Assembly (NCBI GenBank): GCA_030407315.1 | Contig: JALQPE010002721.1 | Location: 1-64,000 of the forward strand | Reading direction: 5' to 3' | Length of the DNA stretch: 64,000 nt | DNA from: Asparagopsis taxiformis | Lineage: Eukaryota > Rhodophyta > Florideophyceae > Bonnemaisoniales > Bonnemaisoniaceae | Part shown: positions 1 through 10,900 of the stretch, one piece after another | Numbering within the stretch: the stretch's first letter is position 1 | Layout: every line of letters begins with the position of its first letter | Position numbers and translations under genes: made by a program | Notes under the pieces: model-generated | What the model was told of the DNA's origin: nothing | Database searches by the model: none | What the model saw: the letters and a program-made list of their open reading frames with translations, nothing else

Positions 1-28
1 CAGTACTTCTAGAACTAACGTTGTTCCA

Positions 29-220
29 CAATGCACATGTGAACATGTTTTTGAGATGGAGGTGTGCCGTACGGCACAATCGACCGCCCAAATCGTTGAT
101 TTTTGCAAGATTTTTTGTGCCCGAAATTTTAGAATTTCTGGGCTGGCCAGCAGTGCATCTGAGCTGGACATCCACCGGACGTCCATTTCAGGTTGGTCGT
201 GTGCTGCCTACATCGACGCA
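29..220 (+). repeat. Repeat family A, copy 1 (5'-truncated)
   Basis: This is the first of seven copies of a roughly 200-bp repeat. It carries a long imperfect inverted repeat (CATGTTTTTGAG arm, here only the 3' arm), then the perfect palindrome GTGCCGTACGGCAC, an AT-rich stretch, and a tail containing GGACATCC and GGACGTCC separated by ACC. The first ~25 bases of the full unit are missing. The open frames inside it recur only because the DNA repeats, and nothing suggests a protein. It is followed directly by segment T and then another A copy. Confidence 0.9.
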
Positions 221-225
221 TTGCA

Positions 226-493
226 GAAAACTATGCAAGCGGTTCACTACTAATACAAAGTACACGGAATATGAGTAACGTGATAGGTGAGTAGTGTTTG
301 TCGTGAGGAATAAGGCGGGACCATGATGAAACAGGAAGAAAAAGGATGTCACCCTAGCATAAACTTAGGCTAAAGTCTGGAATCGAACCCTCGTAAGACG
401 CGATTTTGCCTTACAGTTGTTGCTTACAGAAGCCAGTGATGGCCCCACTCGGGGCGGCGGCGGGTCCTGGGGCCGTTGTGGCTAATTAGACAC
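226..493 (-). repeat. Segment T, copy 1 (tRNA-like Pol III head)
   Basis: This segment lies between two A copies and recurs at 5467-5761 and, shortened, at 5973-6148. On the minus strand it holds GGTTCGATTCC, a perfect match to the RNA polymerase III box B consensus (about 377-388). A partial box A-like TGGCTTCTGTA lies roughly 46 nt upstream, close to the spacing in a tRNA gene. No complete tRNA cloverleaf can be folded by eye. A SINE-like, tRNA-derived head is the likely explanation, but box A is weak. Confidence 0.55.
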
Positions 494-700
494 CCTGATT
501 TGAATTAAAATTTGGGCTATTCTCAAAAACATGCACATGTGAACATGTTTTTGAGATGGGGTGTGCCGTACGGCACAATCGACCGCCCAAATCGATGTTT
601 TTTGCAATATTTTTTGTGCCCGAATTGTAGAATTTCTGGGCTGGCCCGCAAGCATCTGAGCTGGACATCCACCGGACGTCCATTTCAGGTTGATCGTGTA
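494..700 (+). repeat. Repeat family A, copy 2
   Basis: This is a full-length unit. It starts at CCTGATTTGAATTAAAA, has the hairpin arms CTCAAAAACATG and CATGTTTTTGAG around a short spacer, then the palindrome GTGCCGTACGGCAC, and ends after the GGACATCC/GGACGTCC tail. Together with copy 1 and the T segment it makes an A-T-A block at the left edge of the window. Confidence 0.92.
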
Positions 701-1010
701 TCGTGCACGTCCACACATTACCGTGAAGCAAGTAGGCGATTTGAAGCACGTACAAACCCAATTGTTTGTCTATTTCTACATAGACCATCGAGTCTAGAGA
801 TGTGAGGGAATCGTCCTGGAAATCATGCTCCAACCCACGAGGGAATGGACAATCTAGTTTGAAAGCATGAACGGAAGTACATTATACTAGGTTCATAGAT
901 TGGAAGTGATAAAGGAGATGATATATTCTCGATAAATTGTTTACCAAAAGTAGTAGTTGTTAAGCTATCTAGCCGTCGGAAAATGTTCTTCGTCTTCGTC
1001 CTCACTATAT
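701..1010. other. No gene recognised
   Basis: This stretch lies between the A-T-A block and the end of the decayed dioxygenase gene. I see no recognisable coding sequence, structured RNA or repeat in it. Confidence 0.5.
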
Positions 1011-3008
1011 TCAGGATCCCCCGGCAGAATAGGCGTTATCGGCAACTGTGGAGTTGATCTGCTCAAGATGAATTTGACCCGGGGTCGGAGGGTTCTCTTC
1101 TTGGGAGCTTCTGTCGTCTTCATCCGCATGATTCCGAGTGCCCTGTCTTCGGCCTACGATCTTTCTTGACCGGGATGGGAAAACTGTCTTGTGGCGAAAC
1201 ATGACAGGTGCCGGTTGACTTTGCCTGGCAGACCGGCGCGGAGCATTGGGATTACTTCTTCTTCGAATCCCAACCGCCTGATGAAACCAAACGAAACATG
1301 TCGGAATCGGATACGACGCATTCCTGAAATACGTGTGATACCTCGTTGTCGTGTGTGACACAACTCTGTCGACATGCCCTGCCCCGGCATGTTGTACATG
1401 GCCGTGACCGATGAAGACTGAACGTGGCGGAACGATTACCTTCTTCAGCTTCATCGTCTTGGCGTATATCTAATTCCAGCGCTTTGGAAAAGACGTACTT
1501 GTGGGACCCTGGACACACCCAGATAGGGAATGGGTCATCTCCGTTGGCAATAAAAAGTAACCCGGAAAAGTTGATCTGCGTCGCGAGGAGGAACAGGGAA
1601 ATCATTGTGTGGGACCTGCCGAGGACACCCCTTCCCGTTATCAAAAACCGTCCCCAGATGCCGGCATGACAAGTTTTTTCTCCGTAAAACCGCACTCCTC
1701 CAGCCCTATCAGCGCCGACAAGGATTCCCCAACCACACATCCAGCAGGGCTCGCCGCGTCCACAAACTTGAACCGGTCGATATGCGTCTCATCGTTCTCG
1801 GCATAGTCAACCAGGCAGTGGCGCGTAGACGTGAAGCGAGCCTCCCCTCATTCCGGTTCTTCTCATCTGTTTCATCGTCCCCGTATTGACAATGGGACTC
1901 CACAGCTGGCCGGTTCCCAGGGTCCTTGTGCACCTCCTCCCCCTCCCACGTTCCCAAAAGTACCGAAACAATTCCTGGATAGGAATTTCTTCCATGAGAC
2001 CCAAGTCAAATGGGAACTTGTCCGACGCATCGAGGTAGCTTACATCCGCGAAATTGTGCATCACCGTATACCCTCGCTCGTTGATTTCCGTTCGGCAATT
2101 GTGGAAGTACGCCATACCAGTGCCGGCCTCATACGAATCCTTCCAGTTGTAGACATTCGCGCAACCTGGGCGAAGTCCAGCCTCGAGGGTAGAAACGTCG
2201 ATGTAGGCTCACACATCGCCTTGGCAGCCATCTTCCACGCTGCGAAAAACATCGGATAGATGGTGTCGATCTCGAAAACAAGATGACGAGCCCGATGTTG
2301 TTCCGGAATATGCAGCCCCTCAAACACAGGGTCCATCGCCACTTGCTTCAAATACCTCACCTCTCTGCCCCCCTCATCGATTTCCACACTCTCCAATAAC
2401 AACTGAGCTCAATCGGGGGCAGACAACAACCCTCACCGATGCGATGACGTCCGCGGGACGCTGCGCCAGATGATGCCCTTCAGCTCGGTCTTTGACTTCG
2501 AAATCGTCGGGAAGAGATGGCATCCGGTCGTCGAACAGGAGGTCGTGTTCAGAAGGAGAGTCACGAACGATGTAAACCGTCCTCATCGACTTCCACTCCT
2601 TCCGGAACAGTGAATGTAATTGTCACTTCGCGGACCCCCTTGCTTTCGACTTGGCCCTCGTCTGCACTTTTTGTTTTCTTCCTCGTCCGAAGCGGTATGG
2701 ACAGATTCTTGGTTGGAGGGAGTCGCACCAGCACGTTGGTTATCTTGGGGGACAATCTCAACGGCAGAATCGGGGGAACGGGCGGAGTCTTCGTCAACCT
2801 CATCACCGGAAGCAGTGGCTTGTTGTTGATCGGTGGGTTTATCAACAACGGCCTGCTCTTCTTCCCCGGCGGATTGTTGTACCACAACCGGCTCTTCTTC
2901 CTCGAGGCGTGTGCTCCCCGTCGAGCGAAGTCGCTGTGAACGGCGGCGGATGCCATGCGAAGCAGGCTCATGTTCGACATTCCGCTGCTTCTTGTGAGTG
3001 AGTCTCAC
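1011..3008 (-). pseudogene. Decayed 2-oxoglutarate/Fe(II) dioxygenase (PhyH-like fold)
   Basis: The coding sense is spread over all three minus frames with at least six frame changes and no loss of protein continuity, so I read it as a pseudogene. From its 5' end it has a basic/acidic low-complexity N-terminus, a 'GYTVMHNF' strand typical of the start of PhyH-type domains (about 2040-2070), the iron-binding HxD as HND (1601-1609) preceded by 'RQVP', a 'PGSHKYVF' block (His at 1501-1503), the distal iron ligand in 'HVQHAGAG' (about 1389-1391), and the 2OG-binding Arg in 'RYHTYF' (about 1341-1343). Such enzymes hydroxylate small molecules, proteins or nucleic-acid bases. The substrate cannot be told from sequence. 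It lies just downstream of the ParB-like pseudogene on the same strand, next to A repeats. The iron and Arg ligands are all still encoded; only the frame is broken. Confidence 0.72.
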
Positions 3009-3041
3009 ATTGGCAGCAGAAGGGCGCGTTTGCGTCGAGCC

Positions 3042-4912
3042 TTAGTCTTCTTCTTCAATGTCGGATTGAAAAAACTCTTTCAAGTTCGTTTCCAAATCCT
3101 GTAAACGCGTGGTTCTCCGTCGCATTCGAACCTCACTGCTCCGGTCGTCCCCTCTATACATTGCAATGGCATTGGTGAGATGCCATTGCAACTCCTTCGG
3201 CTGCTTAACCGACCCAATTGCCATCTCTGTGCTCAGAAATGACTTGCGCATAATACTCTTTGGCGCCCCAAACGCAGCGTACAGAGAATTTGCTATTGCA
3301 GTCACGCGACGGACGTATGTATAGAAGTCGTTCACGTCAAAGCGTCCATCCGGACGTCCACCATGAGCAGGGTTCAAGTACTCCGAAAGACCACGCAAGA
3401 CGAAGACAAAGTTTTCTTCCAGCAACTCGCGCACTATCTTGTGGTCCAGGTGCGTTATCCCAATCTCGTTGCGGCGCTCGGAATTGTTCAGCTCACGCAA
3501 CACTTCGTCGAGAACAGGATGCTTCAGCGTTGCTATAGCCAAACGCGTCCACCGCCGGGCCGTGTTCGTTTGAATTCATCATCCCCATGAACTGCGCCTC
3601 GAACAATGTTCGGATGACATCAGACTCACGCAAGTCGCCAGCGTTTTCCACGTTATTTGCAACAGCAATCGTACGGATGAACTGCTGGATGGACGACAAG
3701 ATTCGAACCAGGGAGCGCTCCGTCAGTTGCGTCCCAGTCGTATGGTTCGACTCTGCACTCTTGTGGATGATCTCATGAGGCTGAAGATCACTGTTCGTCC
3801 TTGCGGCGAAGGTAGTACACATCCAGAGGCTGAGTAACCCAGCGCAAGCGGTTTGCGTCCTGTGGCAGCTTGGTTCTGTGCATACGGGTGAGGCGCGTGA
3901 AGTCATCGGCAATGCTATGCATAGCATTGAGACGATGCAGTCCGTCGATCACGGTCACGTTCGCATTGGCATGGAATTTGCCATTCTGGAACAGACGCGT
4001 GTCGGCGGGCAGATGCGTGTTCTGCGACCTCAGCACCGTCACAGTGATACGCGAAGAGCTCACATACCCCACAGCCAACATATTGTTGCGCAGGTCCTCC
4101 ACGTGGTCTTCTTTCACATCCGAAGGGTCACGGCCGGTTCCACTAGCTGCCTCACCAACACAGTCGCTCCTTCTCCGACGTAATCCGACGTCACAAACTT
4201 GGGCACCGTAATTTGCGTCCCCTGCTGCTCACGATGCTCTCCGCCACCTCCGGTTCGTCGTCCACCTCGGTTACGTCCTGCGTAGTAGCTTCGGTGACGT
4301 TGGAGCGAGCAGGGTGCTTCGTGCCTCCACTGGAGGGTGCAGAGCGAGCAGGGCGCTTCGTGCCTCCCGAAACCGGGACGGAGCGTGCTGGATGCTTCGT
4401 ACCCCCCGAACCAGTGATTTCGCCTGCCGGACCGGTACTGGGCATCCGTCCCGAGCTGGCCTGGTTCGTCGCTGCGTTGAAGTTTGACGCTGCAGCAGGG
4501 GTACGAATGTCGCTAGGGCCATCCTCCGCAGCGGGGCGCATCATCCGAGTATCCCAAGGGTAAAAACGCCGCGGCGTATGCTCCACCCATCGTCTCCGGC
4601 GGTCCCTCGGCGCCATCAAACATGTACGGGAACGGGAGGTCCTTGAACTTGTCCTTAGTCGCAATGTTGCGCACGACGATATAGTCGGCCTCGTCGGTTT
4701 CCGGCAGCTGGTGGTTGTGCAGCGTGCGCGGAAGGCCAACATCGCCACCAGCAGTGCTCACCGAAGCCGTCCCAATATGCACAGCCGCACCGTCCACGTC
4801 CGCAAAACAAATTGACATCGACGCCGCGCTTGAGTCCGCGCGACTCCGCTGACGCGCTCACTTGATCGCCGCAAACCGTTGAAAACAAACTGCTGAAATG
4901 CGTATCCGCCAT
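3042..4912 (-). pseudogene. Decayed ParB-like domain protein
   Basis: About 620 residues can be followed from an ATG at 4912 to a stop at 3042, but through roughly six frame changes (near 4806, 4565, 4215, 4120, 3790 and 3543). After an N-terminal region and a Pro/Gly/Thr-rich linker with three repeats of 'SGGTK.PARS' comes a ParB/sulfiredoxin-like core: a 'VKEDHVEDLRNNM' helix and 'VTVIDGLHRLNAM' (3920-3958), matching the family's DGxHR signature. The C-terminal half is helical and acidic at its end. ParB-fold domains bind or cleave DNA, use CTP, or partner base-modification enzymes in bacteria and phages. The role here is not known. The short, repeated frame breaks without missing protein point to decay rather than introns. 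Confidence 0.68.
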
Positions 4913-5192
4913 GATTGTTGAGTTGGAAAGTAAAGAGATGGTTGACGTTGACGTATTCGAGTGATGTGGATGGTGGTTTCACGTTGCTTGAAGAATGGTC
5001 GTGAACGCCAATCGCTGGAAATAATAACACAATACAACCGAAATTTTGTTAGGTACACACCTATCGTGACCGCTGGAATGCAAGACAGGCAATCGAGATG
5101 TGAGTGTCCGTTCGGAACGGGCCCGAGTCGGGCTCTCGAAACCTGACGAGGTGGCGTGAAGCAGGCAGTGTCCTTGATGTGTAATGTGTTAA
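4913..5192. other. Intergenic between ParB-like pseudogene and inverted-repeat element
   Basis: No gene is recognised. It would contain the promoter of the ParB-like gene, but I see no clear TATA motif. Confidence 0.4.
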
Positions 5193-5256
5193 AATTACAG
5201 CTGTCAAGCTAGGCGGCTTTGGGGCGGCTGCGAGCACCCCTTTATCCGGGGAACAC

Positions 5257-5466
5257 CCTGATTTGAGTTAAAATTTGGGCTATTCTCAAAAACATGCACA
5301 TGTGAACATGTTTTTGAGATGGGGGTGTGCCGTACGGCACAATCGACCGCCCAAATCGTTGATTTTTGCAAGATTTTTTGTGCCCGAAATTTTAGAATTT
5401 CTGGGCTGGCCAGCAGTGCATCTGAGCTGGACATCCACCGGACGTCCATTTCAGGTTGATCGTGTG
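5257..5466 (+). repeat. Repeat family A, copy 3 (left inverted arm)
   Basis: This is a full-length A unit with the hairpin arms and the GTGCCGTACGGCAC palindrome. It is preceded by the outer terminal sequence shared, inverted, with 11603-11652. Confidence 0.92.
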
Positions 5467-5761
5467 CTGCCTACATCCACGCATTGCAGCAAACTAAGCA
5501 GGCGGGTCACTACTAATATAAAGTGCACACGGAATATGAGTAACGTGATGGGTGAGTAGTGTTTGTGTTGAGGGAGTAAGGCGGGGACCATTATGAAACA
5601 CGGAAGAAGATGCGTACCTAGCATAACTTAGGCTTGAAGCCTGGAATCGACCCATCTTTCGGCGCCATTTAGCCTCACAGTTAGTGCTTACAGAAGCCAG
5701 TGATGACCCCGCTCGGGGCGGCGGCTCCGGTTCCTGGGGCCGTTGTGGCCAAATTAGACAC
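5467..5761 (-). repeat. Segment T, copy 2
   Basis: This resembles 226-493 along its whole length. The box B-like motif is degraded here (GGTCGATTCC on the minus strand, about 5642-5652), while TGGCTTCTGTA upstream of it is conserved. A GC-rich inverted stretch (CCCCGCTCGGGG) follows. Confidence 0.55.
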
Positions 5762-5972
5762 CCTGATTTGAATTAAAATTTGGGCTATTCTCAAAAACAT
5801 GCACATGTGAACATGTTTTTGAGATGGGGGTGTGCCGTACGGCACAATCGACCCGCCCAAATCGATGATTTTTTACAATTTTTTTGTGCCCGAAATTTTA
5901 GAATTTCTGGGCTGGCCAGCAGTGCAATCGAGCTGGACATCCACCGGACGTCCATTTCAGGTTGGTCGTGAG
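5762..5972 (+). repeat. Repeat family A, copy 4
   Basis: This is a full-length A unit in the same orientation as copies 1-3, so that 5257-6315 reads A-T-A-T-A. Confidence 0.92.
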
Positions 5973-6148
5973 AGAGTGAGGCGGGACCATGATGGAACAA
6001 GGACCAAGACCTGTCCCTGGCGTATTGAGCCTGAAATCGACCCGTCGTGAGACGCCATTTAGCCTTACAGTTGGTGCATACAGAAGCCAGTGACAACCCC
6101 ACTCGGGGCGGCGGCCGGTGCCTGGGGCCGTTCTGGCCAAATTAGACA
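5973..6148 (-). repeat. Segment T, copy 3 (shortened)
   Basis: This is the same segment with about 100 bp missing after the A junction. TGGCTTCTGTA and GGTCGATTTC remain at tRNA-like spacing on the minus strand. Confidence 0.55.
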
Positions 6149-6315
6149 CCTTGATTTGAATTAAAATTTGGGCTATTCTCAAAAACATGCACATGTGAAC
6201 ATGTTTTTGAGATGGGGTGTGCCGTACGGCACTTTCGACCGCCCAAATCGATAAAATTTTGCAATTTTTTTGCTGCCCGAGATTCTACAAGTTCTGGGCT
6301 GGCCAGTAATGCATT
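6149..6315 (+). repeat. Repeat family A, copy 5 (3'-truncated)
   Basis: The unit runs through the hairpin and palindrome, then loses similarity after 'CTGGGCTGGCCAGTAATGCA', so the GGACGTCC tail is missing. Confidence 0.88.
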
Positions 6316-6845
6316 AGCTATCTCCTCTAAACCGATTCTAACAAGCAGAAAGAATCCTCTCCTTCATGACGATGCTCTCGAATTGAGTGCAATGCAACGG
6401 ACTCCCTCCAAGAGAACGATAAAGCATCGTCTTTTCCAAGGCCATTTCCGTACGAAAAATAATCGAAAAACATATTTGACTTTAACCTAACAGCTATCGC
6501 GAGCACCGTACTCAGCTATATTTCCTCTGTAATTTCCTTCCTCCAACCAATCAATAGCCGCTTGGTCACAGGCTTAAAAGCCTTCCACTATCTGTCCTAT
6601 CCATCGAAGACCCTCGGAGGGTTCGATCCAGGCCTTGATCACCCATGATGGGTGTGCAACCCGAGAAAATGAAAATGGAACATATTGCGACAGGGACGAG
6701 ATATCATTCAATGAAAGAGAAGTTCTCTTTCGTTTACTTTTTTCTAACAAGATTCTAAACGTCTACAAACCCTATGTCGTCCGTCCGTTTTCATCCCGGA
6801 GAGATGTGGATGTGAGGTAAGACGCAGTGGTGATGTTGTGTTGAT
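6316..6845. other. No gene recognised
   Basis: This is an AT-richer stretch with no convincing reading frame. A GGTTCGATCC near 6620 resembles a T-arm but is one base short of the box B consensus and has no matching arms. Confidence 0.4.
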
Positions 6846-7170
6846 TCCCACAGACGGAGGTGGAGGAGGTGGCTACGGAGGAAGCCTGGAGAACTTCTCC
6901 GGTACTGACATCTCAATGTTGAGAACATGTGAGATGTCAGTACCCATGGATGAGAAGAAAACACGTCAGGTCCGGTCGGATATTCTTCCATTAACGGAGG
7001 TGGAGGAGGCTATGGTGGAAGCCTGGAGAACATGTGAGATGTCAGTACCCATGGATCACAAGAAGAACATGTTGAGGTGCGGTTCGGATATTCTTCCATT
7101 AACGGAGGTGGTGGAGGAGGCTATGGTGGAAGCCTGGAGAAGAATAGAGTAGTCCTATACCCATGGATCA
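6846..7170 (+). repeat. Gly-codon-rich tandem repeat (three units)
   Basis: Three imperfect units of roughly 110-140 bp contain GGAGGTGGAGGAGGCTATGG, 'AGCCTGGAGAA' and 'CCCATGGATCACAAGAAGA'. In one frame each unit reads Ser-Ile-Asn followed by a Gly-Gly-Tyr-Gly-Gly tract, like a glycine-rich secreted or RNA-binding protein, but stops interrupt it between units. It is either a remnant of a glycine-rich gene or simply a minisatellite. Confidence 0.65.
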
Positions 7171-7437
7171 CAAGAAGACGTTGTTGGGCTCCTTTTCGAA
7201 GCCCATTCGTCTCTTGAATAAATTTAGCACCCAAATCATATACGATTGCCGAGTTGACACCCCGTATGTCTCGTTGGTAGAAATAGCAGGGGTTCCACCA
7301 CTCAGCTGGCGGGAAGTAGTTACTGATTATATGAGATATGGCTTAGCTCCCGCCAAAACCGATAGCTCTGGGCTCAGGTTCTCCAAATGTGGTTATACGA
7401 ATGTGTTCTGACAATGCTAGAAGACGAATATCTGCAT

Positions 7438-7622
7438 CCTGATTTGAATTAAAATTTGGGCTATTCTCAAAAACATGCACATGTGAACATGTTTTTGAGA
7501 TGGGGGTGTGCCGTACGGCACAATCGACCGCCGAAATCGATGTTTTTTGCAATATTTTTTCTGCCCGAAATTGTAGAATTTCTGGTCTGGCCAGCAATGC
7601 ATCTGAGCTGGACATCCCCATG
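7438..7622 (+). repeat. Repeat family A, copy 6
   Basis: The 5' two thirds match the other copies, including the hairpin and palindrome. The tail changes after 'GAGCTGGACATCC' into a different GGAC/GTCC-rich sequence. It lies about 350 bp upstream of the methyltransferase-SET start codon. Confidence 0.9.
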
Positions 7623-7967
7623 TCCAGTGGCCGTCCGGATGTCGCTCACCTGGTAAGCGTGATGCACCTGTGACAACCTATGTGACTGCAGTCACAGCCG
7701 CCATGGCGGCCGTGCAGTACAACCCTCAAAGACAGGGAATCACAATCTTTTTAAAATTTTTGTCTACCACGTATCCGTCACAACTTATTACCTACACCGG
7801 TTACGGGTTTCAAGACCTTTCCAGTGCTGTGTACCCGTATACTCTGTTCCGTTCGATATCAACCAGTGTTCCTCACGAAAGAGTGCAAACGTCACGAGAT
7901 ACGTCGTCAAATTTGACTGTCTCGCCGAGCGGTCGCCATCCTGTACCGAATTTCCACTCATTCCATT

Positions 7968-10900
7968 ATGACGAATAAGCGCAGGCGCAACAGCAATCCG
8001 ATCGTTGACGACGCAACCGTGCCAATTCTGCGCGAACCCGCTAGCCCTTGGGAGGATTCTAGTGACATGGGTACACGTCGAAACGTAGGTCGCGCCGCCC
8101 GCGAAACTACTCTCGCTGGCAAAGACTTCCTCCGCCTCTTGCTGGATTTGTTCGCCCACTCAAGTTTCGCAGACTTGACGGACAAGCCGGGAGGTTTCAC
8201 ATACGCGGACCTTGGCGCTTGGGTTGCGCAGGGCACGGAAGAACAATTTCTGGCGCTGCAAGGTCGACTCAGCATGGCCTTCAGCGGTCGTTCGAAGAAT
8301 GCTGGAGTCGAGGCGGATGTTGCCGAAATCGTCATGGCAGAGATGAACGTTGAGCGAGCCAAGCAGATTGTTCGTCTGGCATTACCGATTGCCGAGTTTT
8401 CAAGACAGGATGAGCGTATCGGGCAATGGGTTGAGCACTGCATCCTTTCTGGGATCGTGCCGCAGACCTTCCTTATTGGATGTAACATGCTTCCTTCGCC
8501 ACTACAGGCGCCGCAGCGCGGGGAACCAAGCGCCTTCGTTCTTGCTCCACCGGAAACGTTCGAGGTATTGATGTATTTCCAAGCGTTGTCTATCATCCGA
8601 AATCACAACAAGAACCTGCCGCGTCGCCGAATAGGCGACGCGGCCGAGGAGGGGAACGAAGCCGCACGCGTCCCAGCCCATCGGAAAAGCACTAATCGAG
8701 CTTGTTACGTGGTTCAAGTTTTATACCATGCTTGGACCGATGTGGCCTTCGCCGCAAAGTTTTCCAGCTTCGAAGAGTTGATGGCGCCGTACATCATTTT
8801 CGACAGCAGTGAGCATTGGTTTGACGTGCTCGATGAAGGTCTATTCGCACCGATGGAGCAGAAGCTAGATCTCTACCACGACAAAGCTCCCCTATCTCAT
8901 CCTGATGGATATGGTGGAAAAGTAGAGACAAGAACCAGTGCGCAGCACAGTGTATTTAGGGACCTTGTGAGGAAGTTCTTCGACCGGTTGCAGTTTCTTA
9001 TCGTCAACCCGGACCTGTACACCTGGCCGGAGTCCGACCGCTGGGGGGCGCTGGAAATATACTTGTCAAGCGGAAATCCGGACAAGCTGCCAGCGTACTT
9101 TGACACCCTCGACGAAGACGTTATGGCTGTCCTCCGCCCGGCACCACAAGCCGCGGACGCAGAAAAGGTCCCCAAGCCGGTTGATGACACTCCCACTCGT
9201 CGCAACACAGGAGGGAGAGGTTTGGTTCCGTCGACAAGACACACAACCAGGCTTCAACTTGGACCTGGGAGGACCAGTCTTACTGCCCAAGGGCCGTCTC
9301 CCCCGTCACCGTCACCCCATGCGACAGAAGAGCAGGAAAGTGAAGGGCAGGCTCTCGCAAAGGACTTTCTTTCGAAAATGAGTCAGTATTGCCGGGTGTA
9401 CGACGTCCCTTTCGAAGATTTGGTCAGTGCCGACGAGAGCCGAGAACACGTGCCCATCACGGGCAACGTTCAGCTCATTCTGACTGATCCGCCCTACAAT
9501 GTTCGTCGTAAGAGGAACGATTCCAACTCTTCGTACGACAGGCTAACTGCAGAAGATATGCAGGCTAGCATCGAAGTGTTTGACGAGCTGTTGCGCCCCG
9601 GTGGCCACGGCATCGTGTTCTGCTCCGTTTTGCAGTTCTACGAATGGTTCCATTACTTGGAAACGTACAAAGGACCGCAGTCAGAAGGCCCACCGATGCT
9701 GCTGCCAGTGATGACGGGTCGGATGAAGAAGAGGTTACGTCCATGAATTCGGACTCCGAAGCATCGCAGCACAGTGGCGAAGAAAGTGCGGATGAGGAGG
9801 AGGAGGATGACGAGGACGAGGAGGAGGAGGACGTCGTTCGGAATTCAGTTTTCTTCGTTGACGAGGTACCTCTGTTGTTTGTCCGACTACCTGGGCACCT
9901 CTATCAAATGCCGGGGCGGAAGAGGTACCAACGCATGAACATGGCAGAGGTCGCTATCCACTTCTGGAAGCGAGGTGTTCCGTTCAAGACTGGAAGCGAG
10001 ATGGTGGCCTATAGGAACCACGGATACATGGACGGCACGTACCCGGCGTGGTGCAACGTCACCATCAATATGCCCGCCATCGATTCGAATGAGATGGTGT
10101 GGCGAACAAGGAGCACAACCGGTGCTACGGTCAGAGTTCGTGCAGAGCAGAAGAGCGTCGCTCTCATGATGGAGTTGATCAGCCAGCATTCACAGCCTGG
10201 TGATATTGTTGTCGATCCATTCTCTGGCACTTTCGCAACGGGAAAAGCAGCTATGAGCTTGCCTGAGCACCGTGTTTTCGTTGGCAGTGACATGGACAAA
10301 TTGTGTGTGGCACGATCGCTTCCAAAGCTGTGTGCAGTCATGTCACGTGTAATTCTTTCAAACAACACTGACATGAGGGTCACGACAGAAGCGAAACAGA
10401 GTGCTGAGAAGTTCTTGGCGTCCCCCTCTGTCACGATGCGTACGCAGAGGGAACGCAGGATCATCGAACCCCCACCTGGCCTTCCCCTGTACCAGAGGTT
10501 CCCGAAATATATTCGGCAGTACCTCTGGCAGCTGTGCCCAGAGTCGATTGCGTCGCACGAGCACATGGAAAAACCGGTACATTATTGGCCACCTTCCCTG
10601 CGCCGCTGGTTGCAAACTGAAAACCCTCGCGTGATGCGGGCACACGATTGTGTTGCGAAAAAATTGAGCGTTCGACCATCGCTGATTAAGCATCCAAATG
10701 CAGGAAGAGGGCTCTTCGCTGAACAGACATTTAATGTTGGCGACGAAGTATGTGCATACTACGGAACTGTTGTGTACTCTGATATGAGCAAGGAGTCGAT
10801 GAGGTTCGCGTACGGAGAGGGTCACATGGCGATAACGAAGGAAACATTCTTGATGTATGCCATCAAGCTGTATGCAACAGCGGAGGACGACGAAAACATC

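Noticed and set aside
360..480. 18S rRNA fragment suggested by GGTTCGATTCC
   Set aside because: The bases after it do not follow the rRNA sequence; the T-arm/box B explanation fits better.
226..493. Hammerhead ribozyme (retrozyme) in the A-T-A unit
   Set aside because: There is a GTGATGA-like word near 5700 but no matching GAAA core or stems.
5275..5559. Recurring reading frame starting MGYSQKHAHVN in several places
   Set aside because: It is present only because repeat A is present; both strands of the repeat are open, palindromes produce the similarity, and no domain or start context is visible.
6600..6660. Possible tRNA gene with GGTTCGATCC
   Set aside because: One base short of the box B consensus, no box A at the right distance and no acceptor-stem pairing.
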